The notes under the pieces were generated by a model that saw only the letters and a list, made by a program, of their open reading frames with translations, had not been told where the DNA came from and ran no database searches. A stretch of 64,000 nucleotides of DNA from Neckera pumila (taxonomy: Eukaryota; Streptophyta; Bryopsida; Hypnales; Neckeraceae): the NCBI GenBank assembly GCA_963969595.1, contig OZ018409.1, positions 37,337,282-37,401,281 on the forward strand, written 5' to 3'. The position numbers and the translations under genes are program-made. Below are positions 1 through 13,435 of this stretch, piece by piece (position 1 is the first letter of the stretch; each line of letters begins with the position of its first letter).

Positions 1-62
1 CTAATGGAGTCCCTTTTCATTTGGGCATGCTGACACATGAAAGAAATGTATTCTTTTTCCAG

Positions 63-143
63 GCAGTTTTGCTTAGGAGAGAAGGAAGTACCTTTCATAC
101 CATTTGGATTGGGCCTGGTGGAAGTGGTGCTGCTGTAGCTTGA
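63..143 (+). CDS. possible 3'-terminal exon of an unidentified gene
   Basis: A pyrimidine-rich tract ending in AG at 61-62 is followed by an open stretch of 26 codons closed by TGA at 141-143. The encoded tail begins AVLLRREGS and ends GPGGSGAAVA, which reads like protein rather than random AT-rich DNA. The rest of the gene would lie left of the window. I do not recognise the family. The acceptor site and the amino-acid composition are the only support, so this could be chance. Confidence 0.35.
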   Translation, partial: AVLLRREGSTFHTIWIGPGGSGAAVA

Positions 144-1549
144 TAACGCCCTAATCAGATCGAGTCCATTAGGTTTATTATTATTATTGCTGGGAGACCT
201 CTCGGTGTTGGGATGCACCAAATATGTATCCCATCTCCTCTGCCCTTTAATCAACCATTAGGTGAACTCGACTTTTGACAAGTCTATTGGACATGAGAAG
301 TTGAGTACATATTGTATATGTACACATGCTGATTGATTGATGGCAGAACCCGTTAAGATTGTTTTCCCAACGCAAGAGAACAAGCCAGTATCATCTACAT
401 TGCCGTTGTGATAGAAAGCAGGTTTTTGAGTGGTTATCTTGACCAAGATGTAAACGTGTCTGTCGCTGTTGTCGGTCTCACCATGGTTTTGAGTTTTTAT
501 TCTTTGTCGCAGCAAGATCTTGCAGAGTGGATCGACCTTGTGGAGTTCACCATTGGATGAGCCTCGTGACAGAGATTCTTCTCACAATCGGAAACGAGTT
601 GGGTAAGAGATAGTGTTCTGGTCTTTGGGGTACGAGATTCTTTGGCTGCCAGTTGTTGCGTACTAGATTGTGTGTAGTTTGAGTTTATCTATTGATTCTC
701 TTAAGATACAGTATTTCCTTTCCCTACTCCATGCAGTTGGTCAAGATTCTCACAGGATACTACCTTCCAGCCAATATTGTGAATGCGAATATAGATCATG
801 AATGTAATAAGAAATCCATTATTTAGGGAAAACCCATTCCGTGGCTCTCAGCTTTCTTGAGTGGTTTCCATCGTCAGAAAGGAATATGTTTTGATGTGTG
901 TTGTCCGTTTTTGTAGATGGACCTAACACATTCAAATATGTACGAAACGTGTATGCCTTGTTGATTTTCGAAGTAGGAAGATCACAATCACGAGCCTAGC
1001 CTTGATGTGTTCGGGTGACAGTCGCATTAAAAATGGGTGACTTTTCAACCCACGTGGATGGGATCCCAATTGAATGGGTTCCCCACCTTTGGGTGTGGGC
1101 CAAGAATTTTCGAACCTCTTGTCACTCCTTTGAGGCTTGACTTGATGGTGGCGTACTGTTGCTTTCAAGAGAAGAACCCCCCTGCCTCTGAGGCAACATT
1201 GAAAACTTGCTCCAAAGGTGTCGGTTTTGGACCTTGCCACTTTTGCTTGGAAGTTGCTCCGTGGACACCTATTGCAATAATGGCCTTCCTTCTACGACCA
1301 GTTCCATATCTAGGATTCCATAAGACATGGTCGTTTTAATCCACACTTTCTGTAGATTCGGATGGTATCTGAAAGGTGTCACCCTGGTCAAACGAATGGA
1401 TGAATGGTCCTCTGATTGGATGAAAGGTGTGTTCGTCATCATTCGTTGGAACTGCCCAAGTCACGCAAGTCGCCAGCGTGCGCGGATCTGACGGGGAAGA
1501 ATCCCCAAACGAGGGCATGACCGGTGGACTACTGGACCGACTGGCAAGC
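144..1549. other. intergenic stretch, nothing recognised
   Basis: Only short unsupported open frames occur on both strands. No motif, RNA gene or terminal inverted repeat was recognised. Confidence 0.5.
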
Positions 1550-1925
1550 AGTGGTCCCAAAATGTGGTTGTCAACCGTCTTGCATATTGGATGACTTGTA
1601 GCCACCAGCTTGCAAAATTGCCCCATCCGTCTTGCATAATGGATGTACTTGTTAAGAGGCCAAGCCAAAAGCCTCCGGTGGCTTGCAAAACGGGGTTCTT
1701 TTGCAAGCCAAAGGGTGGCTTGCAAACTGGCTTGCAAACCGCATGAGACAAGCGCTTCTTCCACTTTCCCAAAAAGCAACGACATGATCGGTGAATGTGG
1801 ACGTAGCTCATTGGATGGCGATGGCCTCTTAAGAGGCCGTGGGTGGGGCGGCCCTTCTTCCCTGGCTTGCAAAATGGACTGCCAGGTTTGCAACCTGGCT
1901 TGCATTTTGCAAGTCGGATGGTGAT
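1550..1925. repeat. cluster of degenerate GCTTGCAAA motifs
   Basis: The octamer CTTGCAAA, its reverse complement TTTGCAAG and near variants recur about ten times in roughly 370 bases. Unusually for this AT-rich neighbourhood the block is GC-rich. Overlapping open frames on both strands follow from the repeat. It is probably a decayed tandem or palindromic repeat, not a gene. Confidence 0.5.
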
Positions 1926-1934
1926 GCTCTCACT

Positions 1935-2110
1935 ACAGTACTGTAGTGTGCCTTGTGCCGTTGTCACAGTCAAAATAAAAGTGAAAGTAATTTCCTATTT
2001 TTTAACTTTTAAAAACTTTGAAGTTTAATAACTTTCATATTATTATAGGTTCAAATGTCACAAAACAAAGCTTTGTACACCCCTCCTCAATGAAGGCTTT
2101 TTTATAGTAC
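1935..2110 (-). repeat. copy of the GAGGAGGGGTGCAC dispersed repeat
   Basis: Read on the minus strand this carries the family landmarks in order: a GAGGAGGGGTG core near 2083, a GTGACATTTGAACC block, AAGTTATTAAACTTCAAAG, a TTTTACTTTTATTTTG-like block, and the GTGACAACGGCACAAGGC tail near 1950. The same order is seen at 6.0-6.7 kb and 50.4-51.3 kb. No open reading frame is conserved between copies. Confidence 0.6.
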
Positions 2111-3059
2111 TAAGAGCAACCCCACGGCAGCTCGTGGAAGGTACTCAACATGGGCAATCAGCAAGCTGTGGCTTGGAATTGCCCCCATGGTATACACGCC
2201 AAGCGAAAAAACATGCTCAGCCACAGCCAAAAATGAAGAGCGCTTGGGCAAATGGTGAGTGTTGGGTGTGGCATGCCATCAAGGTCAAACGCTTATTTTG
2301 AGAAAGGATCTAACATCATTTTTGAGGTAATGCCGCAAGGTCCAATGAAATAGCGCAAAAGAAGAAATCTACCGCCATCAAACGTCACGTGAGTGTTGTC
2401 CGCCCATGACGTGGTGGATTGATTTATTGAATTTCCGAGCTTCCTCATTTCCGTGTGCGTTGTTTGAAGTTTCCTTGTGGGGCAAAGCGCCACTACTCAC
2501 CGCAGTCGAAGTTGAAGGCCACCTCCTGGAGCACCTCTCTGACTCGCTAGCCATGGGGTTGCCCTAAAGGGTTGTTCCCACTTTCCACCTGTTTGTACAT
2601 AGGAACGTAAACTTTGTTTTAAGCATGATGGTAAATTTTTGTGAACTTGAGTTCACATGGAGCATAGCCCTAGAGGAGACTTCTGTATGATTAGGTACTT
2701 ATAAATGGAGAGCATGTTCCTACTGAGGGTGGTCTTGTTGGAAGTAGCAACAACTTTGGAGGTGGTTTTGTACTAATGGCAAGCCTAGCCCCCTAAGTTG
2801 ATAAGACTGCCTTCGAAAATCTCAAATCTACTTTTGGAGAAGATTGCCAAATTTTCGTTAACTAGTACTTTGGAAGTGGTGGGCCTCAAACTAGTCTTCA
2901 TTAAATGGTTGTAATATTGCTCTTAAGTGCACGCCGCATCAAGCGACAGGTAGATTTAGCATTTGCCAGTGCACACAGGTAGGAACGTCCTCCCATTTAC
3001 AAGTCACTTACAACTCAAAGAACGCCCCTTAAGGCCAGGTGGGAATAGACTCTAAGAAT
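2111..3059. other. intergenic stretch, nothing recognised
   Basis: No coding potential beyond short random frames, and no repeat boundary was recognised. Confidence 0.45.
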
Positions 3060-3390
3060 AAAACCAAGGAGGCACGGTTCCAAAGATCTCATTGCAACAA
3101 AAAACTAACTAACTTAAGGTATGGACAGTGTACCATGTGCCAACAAGGATGCATGGTTTTGGAAATCTTATGAACAAACAAACAACTTAAAGTAGGGATA
3201 TATGGACTAGTGTGCTATGTGCTATTGCCATATCCAAAATAAAAGTAAAAGTAAATTTTTAATTCATAAAAACTTCAAACATCAATAACTTTTATACTCT
3301 TGGTACCAAAAATGCAAGGGGGATGCACAGTCTATGATATCTCACTGTAACAAATAAAAGAAAGAAATAATCTAACTTAAGGTATGGACA
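3060..3390 (-). repeat. partial tandem copies of the GAGGAGGGGTGCAC dispersed repeat
   Basis: The junction sequence CTTAAGGTATGGAC or a close variant recurs at about 3113, 3190 and 3375, each next to a CAAA-rich tract that corresponds to the TTTG tract of plus-strand copies. The segment 3205-3300 holds the tail, AAATAAAAGTAAAAG and CAATAACTTTTAT blocks in minus orientation. The copies are truncated and arranged head to tail. Confidence 0.5.
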
Positions 3391-4048
3391 AAATAAAAAT
3401 TGACACATAAAAGATAAAAAATAATTTCACTTATTGATAAGAGAAATATAAACAAATAAAAAATAATCTGTTGGATGAATTTTTGATGTGTGCCAAAAAT
3501 CATAAATAAGTTCACTCATTGGTAAAGTTGGAACTATTGCAATGATCAAAATGAATTTTTGAAATTTAGTTAGGCTGTTTTGTTATTTTTATGTTCTTCT
3601 TTTATCTCTCCTAATCATCATCTTCTTTATCTTCGGCTTTGTTTCATACAATTTTAAAAAGTATTGCAAGAACTATAAGATTTGTTTTGTTTTGGAGGAA
3701 CTCTCTAGCATGTTGAGTGGAAAAGAAGATTTTCCTCTTTAATTGAAAAAAGTTGGATATGATTTTATAGGTGTATATACATACGAAAAGCTTTTATTCA
3801 AATTTCCTTTGGGGGCAGTTGTGACATATCTACACCAAAATGATCTTAGAAGCTCATTTTTTAAATCAATTTTTGATAATTTTAAAATGAAACAAATATA
3901 GAATGAAAACTTCCTCTCACAGTATATCCTCACTATTGGAATTGACACTTTTCAAAAAAAATGAATATGAAATATTTTTTATTAAAAAAAATTGCATTTT
4001 TCAAATTTTACAGATTATTTCCACAATGTGAGATTTTTCCTTAGGCTG
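3391..4048. other. AT-rich intergenic stretch, nothing recognised
   Basis: Strongly AT-rich with homopolymer runs. No coding or repeat signal could be supported. Confidence 0.45.
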
Positions 4049-4992
4049 TACTCCCTTTGTCCCATAATATTAGTATTTTTTTAGTAACAAAAATATCAAA
4101 GATTTGGCAATAATTTTTTAATGCATGTTACAATTGAATGATTCTATAGTGCATGATGTATCAATTGTATCCTCACAAGTGTTAAAACAAGTGGACATGG
4201 CTATTAATTGAAAAGATTGTAAGTAAGTTGTTGCAATAAATACAAAAGACCACACATTATTGAGGATAATTAGGCTTTATAGAGAAAGAAGACTTTCTTT
4301 GCAACTATCTTGCCCAAAAATGATTTTAGAATTCAAGAGATTCAATAGAAAATTCAATGTATTTAGGTCTTTGACCCAATCAACTTCAAAATTCTATAAA
4401 ATATTAATTTTCTTGAATTTTTTGTATATGTAAATTGAATAATAAACAAGACTTTGTGTGCTTCATTTCATTAGTTAATGTCAAAAACAAAAGAAATCAC
4501 CTTCATCCCTAAAATTAGGTTTGATGTACATTGTTAAAAAAGACAAGTAATTGGGGACAAATGAAATAAATAAAAAGACTACTATAGTAATATGGAATAA
4601 AGCAAGTAGTAAACAAGCATTATTTTATAAAGTGCAAAAGATAAAACTTCACCTCATTCAAACATAAACATATAAAACACATGTATCTATAATATAGGTA
4701 CCTTATAATCATGGAAAGTTTCTAGAATATAAACACCTATAATAGGTGCATAGTCTTCTAGGCTCATGTGCTCATGATCCTAGGCTCATACAATAGCATC
4801 CCTCAGTGTTTTAGGATAATTTTTGGCTAGAACCAATCAAAGAACTTTAGGGCTAGGGGTTAATAAAAGTTGTCATTATTTTGAATTTTTTGTTTTGGAC
4901 ATATGAATAGAGTGTCTCTAATCTAGTTCCTAGAAAATGCTTCCTTTGTTTTACAAAGGAAACGCATGTATTATTTAGAAACAAAGGGAATA
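4049..4992. mobile_element. possible Stowaway-type MITE ends
   Basis: TACTCCCTTTGTCCCATAAT at 4049 has the CTCCCT..GTCCCA signature of Stowaway-class terminal repeats. Near 4990 the reverse complement ATTCCCTTTGTTTCTAAATA gives a similar right-hand end. The two ends are about 940 bases apart and match only roughly, so they may belong to separate decayed copies. Confidence 0.35.
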
Positions 4993-6009
4993 TGTGTTAT
5001 CAGGTTCTAATTGTCATTTATTTTTGGATAATGTAGAAAATGACTTTTTAAAGAGTAAAAAAGTTATATATGTGTATGTTTAAAAATATAGATGACCCAT
5101 ATAAAAGATGGATGAAAATTCTCCACAAGTATGCATTCATCTAGAAATGAGTGATACCATTCTAAAATTTGTAACAATTTTATCCATGAACAAAACAAAA
5201 TAAAAATATTATGCAAAATATCTTTGCAATTGTATGTTGTATATCTTTAGAGAAAAGTTTTTTCTTATTAGAAAATCCTATTCAAAAACTTAATCACCAT
5301 TTAATGAAAAAAATGTCTTTGAAAGTCATCAATACTTGTAGCAATTAATGGGATAAATAGGTAGCTAATTACAAATGAGTCAGGATTTTTCCAAATAGGT
5401 AAATCTTGATCAAAACTTTAGGCACATCAAAGCAGTAATAAATTAAAATAAATATATTCTTGGAATACAATTATTACTCAAAAAACTAAAGCATGTTAGT
5501 GAATCTTACAAGAAATACATGTATTTCTAGTCAAATTTTGCTGAAAATTGCCTTAAAGGTCATTTCTGAAAATCTTATGTCCAGGACTATACTTAAAAAC
5601 TCACTTAAAACATCCCATTCTCTTGTAGTGAGGTTCGAATACTCTTGCATGAAGGAAATCTATTCTACATGTATACTTTCTATATTTTTCCTAATTTCAA
5701 TATTATAAAGGTTGTCCACTTGTTCCTATTTTCTGGTTGAATAGCCCTCCCTTTTCTGATGACTGCAGACTTTGGCACACATAAATACTGCAAATATAAA
5801 AAAATTAAATTTTTTTTTGTATTATACTAATTTCAATAAAATAAAATATAGGATTGTAGGGCCAACAATTTTATGCCATCACTAATATGATCAATGTTTT
5901 TTTAATCTTTTTAGAAATATAACCAGGTATTTCTTCAATACTCATGTGATATTTAGGTGCTACTTGGTGATATCTATTTCAAAACTAGGTGATACCAAAG
6001 TAAAAATTT
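4993..6009. other. AT-rich intergenic stretch, nothing recognised
   Basis: No gene-like frame or recognisable element end. Confidence 0.45.
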
Positions 6010-6740
6010 GGCTATCCATACCTTTAAGACAGATTGTTTGTTTTGTTTTGTTTTGTTTGTTGTGTTTGTTTGTTACGTTGAGATCTCTCGGATTGTGCGT
6101 CCCCAGGCCGCGTTTTTGGTACCGTTGGAAAGCCCTCGGCGAGGAGGGGTGCACGGGCTTTATTTTGTAGTGTTTGGACCTAGGGGTGGGAAAGTTATTG
6201 AATTTTCAAGTCTTTACATTGAATTTAAAAATTAGAAAATTATTTTTACTTTTATTTTGATTGTGGCAATGATACAAGGCACATGAGTCCATATTTTAAG
6301 ATAGATTGTTTGTTTGTTTTGTTTGTTTATTACGTTGAGATCTCTTGGACCGGGTGTCCCTCAGCCACAAGCTTAGTACCGTCGGAAAGCCTTCAGCGAG
6401 GACGGGTGCATGGGCTTGGTTTCGTGGCGTTTGAAGCTAGGGCGTGAAAGTTATGGATTTTTTAGTTATTTTTTAATCTTAAATTATCTTAAATTATGTA
6501 TCTTTAGGACCGTGCGTCCCCCGGTCGTGTGTTTGGTACTGTCGGAAAGCGCTCGGCGAGGAGGGATGCATTGGCTTTGTTTGGGACGTTTAGACCTATA
6601 GTGTGAAAGTTATTGAATTTCAAATTTTTTATTGAATTAAAAAAATTGAAAATCACTTTTACTTTTATTTTGGCTACTGCAATGACACGGGGGCACTTTA
6701 TTTTGACTGTGGCAACGGCACAGGGCCACACTACCGTAGT
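6010..6740 (+). repeat. tandem copies of the GAGGAGGGGTGCAC dispersed repeat
   Basis: The unit runs: a TTTAAGAYAGATTG junction, a TTTG-rich tract, TTACGTTGAGATCTCT, a GC-rich core with TTGGTACCGT, GGAAAGCC and GAGGAGGGGTGCAC-like blocks, AAGTTATTGAATTT, and a GTGGCAAYGRYACARGGC tail. One unit covers about 6013-6290, a second starts near 6296, and a third, 5'-truncated core sits at 6505-6735. Head-to-tail arrangement defines a unit of about 280 bases. Confidence 0.65.
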
Positions 6741-7960
6741 AGGTCTTAAAATACAGCCAGTAATCTGATTATTTTGACCCAATTAAGAAAATGAAAATTT
6801 TCTTCACAAAGAAAAGCCAAAAAATCGTGCATAAAAAACACACTGAACATGATGTATGATGAGTGTAGCCATCCGTCAGGCTCCTCATAACTTAGAGTTT
6901 CCAAGTCTCGTTGCAGAAAACACAAGTCTCTTCCTCTTGACACCGTTTTCGTTGCCGAGCAAACAGGTTTGTTGTGCGAGGATGCTAACAAGAGAAGCGC
7001 AAGAATAATATGGCGCCAGTAACCCACAATAGAGGTGAAGATGACCCTCACTGAATGAGAGCCGTGGCACGGCAGTACCACTGGTAAGTTAAGTCATCGC
7101 TATCCACTTCCACCTGCCATTTTGCAATTACATCTCACATTTACTTTTCACAATTATGTTTCGCAATTTGCATTTCGCATTTGCATTTTGCAAGAGAGAG
7201 AGAGAGATCGCTTGCATTCTTGTTTGCTTAGAGAACGCGATCAATTTCTTGCAATGTAGCTGACGAGATTCGTCACATTGGCGAGAGTTCGTTTCCAGCT
7301 GATGAGAGTGATTCTTGATGAGGACTGACAATGGATCATGTCGTTTTAGGGCGAGATCTTGTGACCTTCGTGCTTGCCTGTCCTCGCCATATCATTATTA
7401 GGGCTCTTCATGACACCGCCTGCGAGGCTTTTGTAAGGACGCTTTCACATCTTCCTTCTGTTTCGGCTCTCGTGGATATGGCTTGCGTCTCAGCTGCTTG
7501 CTCTTTTTTGTCATTGAAGCCTCTTGTGTCTTGTCCTCTTTTATTTTAAGCAAATTATAGCTTTCGTGCTTGTTGAGATCGTCTCGTTTAGACCATTTCT
7601 CTGAATATGTCTTGTAGCGAGACATTGTCGTAGTAGCAGTATCTTTTAGCATCATCTTTTAGTAGCTTTCGAAGCTCTCTTAAGGTGGAGTTTTGTGTGT
7701 GCCGCAAATCTTTTTCCGCTCCGTCTGATTGAATTCACTTGTGTCCCTTCCTCTGTTTTTCTGTATGGACATTGCAGCTCTTTGCAGTTTTTCTCATGCT
7801 CGTGGAGATGATTATTTTTAGACCATCTCTGAGAAAATATTCTTGCCGCTCCAAAGATGCCTCGTACAAAGACATTGTCTTAGTGGCATTATCTGTTTAG
7901 TAGCATTAGAAGCTTGTTTGAAGCTGGAGTGATTTGTTTGGTGCCATAGTCTGTAGGAGG
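6741..7960 (+). promoter_or_regulatory. upstream region of the pectin acetylesterase gene
   Basis: This intergenic segment should hold the promoter and 5' untranslated region of the downstream esterase. A short GA tract lies at about 7194-7207, a common feature of plant 5' leaders. Several pyrimidine-rich stretches follow at 7440-7900. No TATA box or start site can be assigned with confidence, and a 5' UTR intron is possible. Confidence 0.35.
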
Positions 7961-10900
7961 ATGTGGAAGAGCAACCGAAAAGGTGCCAACATGGGGACGA
8001 GCTCTGTTCTGTCAACCAGGAGGCATCTGAACGGGAGTGTGATGGCGTTCGTCACGCTGCTGCTGTTTGCTACCATAGCCACCTTAGTATGGAATTACGA
8101 AGGAGTGCAGAGGCTTGTGAAACTGGTGCCCACGGATGGATTCTCCAGTGGAGCAAAACATCCTACCAATGTGATTACTTCTCCAAAAACATCTTCAGTG
8201 CAGAATGTGACATCAGTAGCAGGTTCAGAGTCTGAAGCTGATGGGACCATCCCACTGGAGGTTCAACCACTCCAGCCCTTGGTGGTGGATTTGACCATTT
8301 TAAAAGGGGCGGTGGCCAAGGGTGCAGGTAATTACTATCCAGATTTGCAGAACATATGTGGTGCTTACTTTATGGGTGTAGAGGTTTGTCACTGGAGAAC
8401 CTGAATTTGACGCATTTTACACTGAGCGTAATTCTTGTTGTTAGACCAAGCCTGAGATTTCATGGTTCTTGCTATCAATTGAAAAGGGGTTTCAATGCAC
8501 CTAATTATGTATTATGTGGATACTATTTGCAAAAGTTATGAGGATTTGAAGTTGTATTGGTAGATGACCTAAAATCATTATGTACTCCTTGTCTAAGATT
8601 TTAGGTTGTTGGAAACAGGACATTGTTTGAAGAGAAGTCATGGAAAAATTTGGACCTTTAAGTTCCAAAAGAGGGTGTCCGACATAAGGATATAAACTAA
8701 GCCTCATTATGTTGACCAGTTCATAGTGATAAGATCATAAAGATTCACGGTCTTTGTCATTTGGAGTATTGCCTTTGTAGTGAACCAATGTTTGAATGCA
8801 TGGACTAAAATTTAGAATGATATGAATATGGAAACGAGCTCTAGAAGGGTCATTCGATTGTCAAATTTCTTCTTAGTGATTACTGACCAGGAAAGTGAAC
8901 GCTGCGTAGATGGAATGTGAATCAAAGTCATTTATCAAACTCTGGTTTATGTATTTTTACCAAATACTATTATTGTGCTTTTACTCAAGCAAGTTGGTTG
9001 CATGACCCTTCCCGGTGTGCGCAGTATGTTTGGATGGCTCTCCACCGGGGTACCACCTACACAAAGGGAAAGGGGTTAACGCCAGAAATTGGGTTGTTTT
9101 TTTGGAGGTGAGCTCCTAAACGTTGTTTTCGTTGACCTAATTTTCAGGCTCAGAAGCAAGCTTGGTTAATTGTGAAGTTGTAAGAATATTTTGAACGTTT
9201 TAATGCGGTGCTCTCAAGCTTCAGTTGATATTGAAGAACAGTTCCGTTTATTTACCACTTGACTCCCAGCTGAACCTACTTCTGCGTATTGAAGCATGCT
9301 GAGTTCGTTTAGCTAGGGCTACTTGACCGTAGGAGGAATCTCTGAGGTTGTTTTCTGGTTCACAAATTTGGTATTTGTATTTGTATTTTGTATCTTTTAA
9401 GTCTTGGAGATAATCTCTGAGGTTGTACCCATGACTTGTTCAGTTCAGAGTGTTGTTTATGTTTGATGATCTCAATGGTCATCTCATAAGCCCATGATGA
9501 AGGGTAAGACGCTTTTTTCTTGCATGTCAATCGGACAGCATTTGTGTTTTAATGACTTTTTTCTTTGGCTTTTACATTGTTGATTCCATTCTCGTAGGAA
9601 GGTGCATGGTGTGAAAGTGAGGCAGCATGTCAATTCCGCGCTAGAGCGCACTTGGGATCTTCCAAGTGGATGAATGCTCGGACGTTTGAAGGCATTCTAA
9701 GCAACTCTGAGAAGGTCAATCCAGGTTTGCACCTTTGCTCATTGGATGTACTAAGGGCTCGCAACCGTACTTGGAGATCACTATCTGGGTTATTGCACAT
9801 GCATGAATAGCTCTGTTTCTTCCCTTCTCTATGACAATCCATTTCTCAGTAATGTACTTCTAAATGACCAAAGTTTCGTGATTTAGAAATGATGGATTTG
9901 ACTGATGATCTTGTGAAACAGACAACTTAGACAGGCCCATATTTCATATCACCAAGACCAGTGAAGAATGTTGCTTTTTGTTGGTCCAAAATAAATAAAA
10001 TAGAACAAAAGAAACTCCTTGGTTGAACATTTGAAGCCCTTCTCCAAGTAGATCCTTCAAATGTGCTAAGAATTGGGGTCTCAGTCTGAACCTCTCGGTC
10101 CTTTAGGAGTTAAGAGGAAAAGCTCTCAGGTGCTGAAAGACCATGCTTCAGTCATATATGGATAGAAGAGAATGGACCTATATTTTCTGTTCACTTTCAG
10201 GAGCACTTCTACATTCATATGAGTTCAAGCATTTGCTGAAAGACAGTTTGTTTCGGTAGAGAAGGTACTGACGGATGAGTATTTCCTTGGGCCGTCCTTC
10301 AGATTTTTACAACTGGAATCGTGTATTTGTGAGGTACTGCGATGGTGCTTCTTTTAGTGGCAACGTGAGCTTGCCCACAAAAAATAAGGTAGGAGAGATT
10401 CATTCTTCTCTCTTGAGCGTTTTCTTGCCTCTCTCTCCACCAAACTCGTCAACAATGAGTATGAAACTCACCACTCATACGTCTTCTAGAAACCCTTGAC
10501 GCGCTACAATTGTCATGTTTTAAGATATCTGGCGTCACCGAGATGGACTTTGGGTCTTTTCAAGGAGCTTACTGTGGGTGTGGGAGCTACATGAAACGGA
10601 TGAAGTACATCTAAGTATGTTAAAAAGCAAGTGTTGTCTAGACTTCTGGGATGCGACTAGCGTGGTCATTTGGTCACTTGGTGCTTCATGATTTCTGTGC
10701 AAATGTTTTGAATCAGTTAGGGATGGGTGAAAAAGGAAAATTCGCAAAATTGAAAATCTGATGGCTAGATTCTTCGCAGACCATAAGTTATATAGCCTGA
10801 AAAAGCTCCAGATTTCACTCCTTGTCAAGACCTTTTATGGGTTAACGTGAATCAGGTTTCTTGGAGGAGGGATTTTCCTGTACTATTCAGTACCTTTCTT

Positions 10901-13435
10901 GTAGAAGTAAGAAAGTCTCTCTAAATCCCAACTGGAACGTTTGTATCGTTCTCAGGGTAAGGCCCTTCGGTACAGAGGCGAAAGCATCTGGAATGTTGTG
11001 ATCGATGACCTTATTAATAAGAAAGGCATGAAGAAAGCTGACAAGGTATATTACTGACCCTACTCACTTTCTGTAGCCAGGATCATCTGAGAAATGTTTC
11101 TTCTGTTGTTTAGACCCAATGAAGGTTCAGCAGCCACTTTAAAGTTTGAATGGGCATGATCAATGCGGTAACTTTCTATTCTCTAGTTATGTGCACCCAG
11201 AATCGCCACTTTGGAATGACTGCTCTATGTACATTTTGGTGGGCGATTCTGGTGCGCATCCCTCAATCGTTCAGAATTGGCATCATCTGGGAGCGTTGTG
11301 TGTAAATGCTTGACATTTCTAATCCTGCTCTAGGGCATCTTGGTAGGCTCTACTTGGTGGCTGCTCGGCAGGCGGACTATCCTCCATTCTCCATTGTGAC
11401 AAATTCAAGGCAGCTTTGCCAAGTGCCAACGTTGTCAAATGCATGAGTGATGCAGGTTTCTTTGTTGACATGTACATTCCGGCCTACCTTCTGTTCATAC
11501 CCAAGAGACTGACGATGATACAATTTGCTTTTAGAACTGCTACTTTTTCATTTGTACCCTGGGACTTGAGCATACTTTTGTCATGTTGGAGCAGAAGCAG
11601 ATGTTTGATCAAGAAGTGACTTGATTTTGTTGTTATCTTGTTTATCTGACTCATTGGTGTATGTACCTAACAGGAAAACCTACAAGGGCGAGAACAAAAT
11701 ACAAACATACTTCAAGAATGTGGTTGATTTGCAGGTAACTCCCGTTTCGAAAGGTCCACTTCTTGGTTGATTTTCTCATGACCTAAAAGGTATCAGATAT
11801 TGTTGCACACAACATGCTGTATGGCGACAACGCATGATCTATTGGTGATGCCAAATGCCTGATCAATGTGAGATGGTCGTGGTCGGTTGTCAGAATGCCA
11901 GTGGCACGCTGCCAAAATACTGTACTGAGATGCGGAACCCAACTGAGGTAATAGAATGATTGCATTTCGTGATTTCTCTTTGCTTCGAGGAAGGCTTGTG
12001 GTTCTATGAATCATTGGCAACACCTTTGTTTGATCCGGTTAACCCAGCAGACTCTTCAATCCTTTTGTCTACCATTGCAATCTTGTTAATGGGAAACATG
12101 CTTTCTTAAATGGTGTGACAGTGTTTCTTTCCTCAATATTTATTATCGCAAATGAAGACTCCACTTTTCGTCGTCAACGGAGCTTACGATTGGTGGCAGG
12201 TATCCTTTCTCGCTTCCCAATTCTCAGTTTGTCTTCATTTTGCTTTGATATCCTTTGTATTCCACTCTCTTGAGGGACTTGCACATTTCGATTCATGGTT
12301 CGTGTGAATGTCATTTGCTTTGGAGGTCTATTACGCCTATGGTTTGCATCTGATTGCCACCTCGTGCGATAGTGCTTATTTGTGTCTCGACTTGTTGGTC
12401 AGATGGACAATATCGTTGCCCCAGATCCAGTAGGCGAGTGGGACCACTGCAAAAATGATGCCACCAGATGCACTGCAGCACAACTTAACATCATACAAGG
12501 TTGTTGCCTGCACTGGTCTTCAGTGAAGCTCCTTGAATGCTTTACAGTTCAAAGGTCTTTGACCTGCCTCTGGCATGATCTCGTGTCCTCGTATGGAGAT
12601 GGCAAGAGAGGATTTTGAGTTTCATTTAGTTTCTGGATCTTTTTTTTGTCAGGTTATAGGAAAGAGTTGCTGGACGCTTTGAAGCCAATACAGAACAGCA
12701 AGAAGCATGGAATGTTCGTCGATGGTTGCTTTCATCACTGTCAGGCCGCATATGATTCGTTTTGGAGTGGCCAGCATGCCCCTCATGTGAATGGAAAGGT
12801 ATTGCTACTTCTCATCGAAACCATCATGTCAAGCCCGCAGTTATTATTTGATGTGTGATCTTTCCTTTGCTAATGAATGTCATTTGACCTTGTTTAGCCT
12901 TATTGAGGTCTGACTGAATCACATTTGGACAAAGGTAGAGGAACCAGTTGGTCACTTTCAGCATTTTATCCAATATGTAGGAATGTGAGTTTTGGGAGAT
13001 ATATAGAGCTGTCCAGAAATCACTTTGGGTGGGAGAGCTACACCTGTTGTGATGAAACTCTTATCACTATGAATGCAAAGTGGAATTTTAGACCACTATA
13101 AGTGACAATAGACAACTCCATTTCCATTGCAAGATCAGTGACCATGGACGTTTAGCTAACTTATGTTTACATCACTTGCTGTTAGATCCACCCAAGTGCC
13201 TCAATGGATGAGTTAGTGCTGGTATAGTAGGCAGGATCAGGTCCCTAACGGTTTTCAATCCTTCTCCTTACAGACAGCATCGCAAGCTTTGGGAGATTGG
13301 TACTTCGAGCGTGATGCTGAGACGAATTCAGTCATCGACTGTGCCTATCCTTGCAACCCCACTTGTCCTCCCAAAACCAGTGGAGTCCTGAGTGTTGGGA
13401 GGCCCAGCTTCCGAAATTGGAGTAAGCGCGGGTGA
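7961..13435 (+). CDS. pectin acetylesterase (Notum/PAE family), 12 exons
   Basis: Exons: 7961-8327, 9025-9107, 9598-9724, 10303-10388, 10956-11045, 11347-11471, 11674-11734, 11894-11947, 12122-12199, 12403-12499, 12653-12798, 13274-13435. All introns are GT-AG and all phases join, giving 491 residues. The family (CE13 carbohydrate esterases) removes acetyl groups from cell-wall pectin. Residues 1-24 are basic and 25-44 hydrophobic, indicating a signal anchor or uncleaved signal peptide. [14 protein letters not shown] follows near residue 120. The Ser nucleophile is in GGCSAGG (about residue 258), the Asp in GAYDWWQ (about 354) and the His in FHHCQ (about 418), assigned by family position. One oddity is EGAWC where relatives have GGGWC. 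ATG 7961 is the first in frame; ATG 7991 is an alternative. Function is confident; the exact 5' end is less so. Confidence 0.88.

Noticed and set aside
1336..1973. overlapping minus-strand frames of 189 and 170 codons
   Set aside because: They overlap the TTGCAAA repeat cluster, lack known motifs and have repetitive Cys-Lys-Pro runs derived from it.
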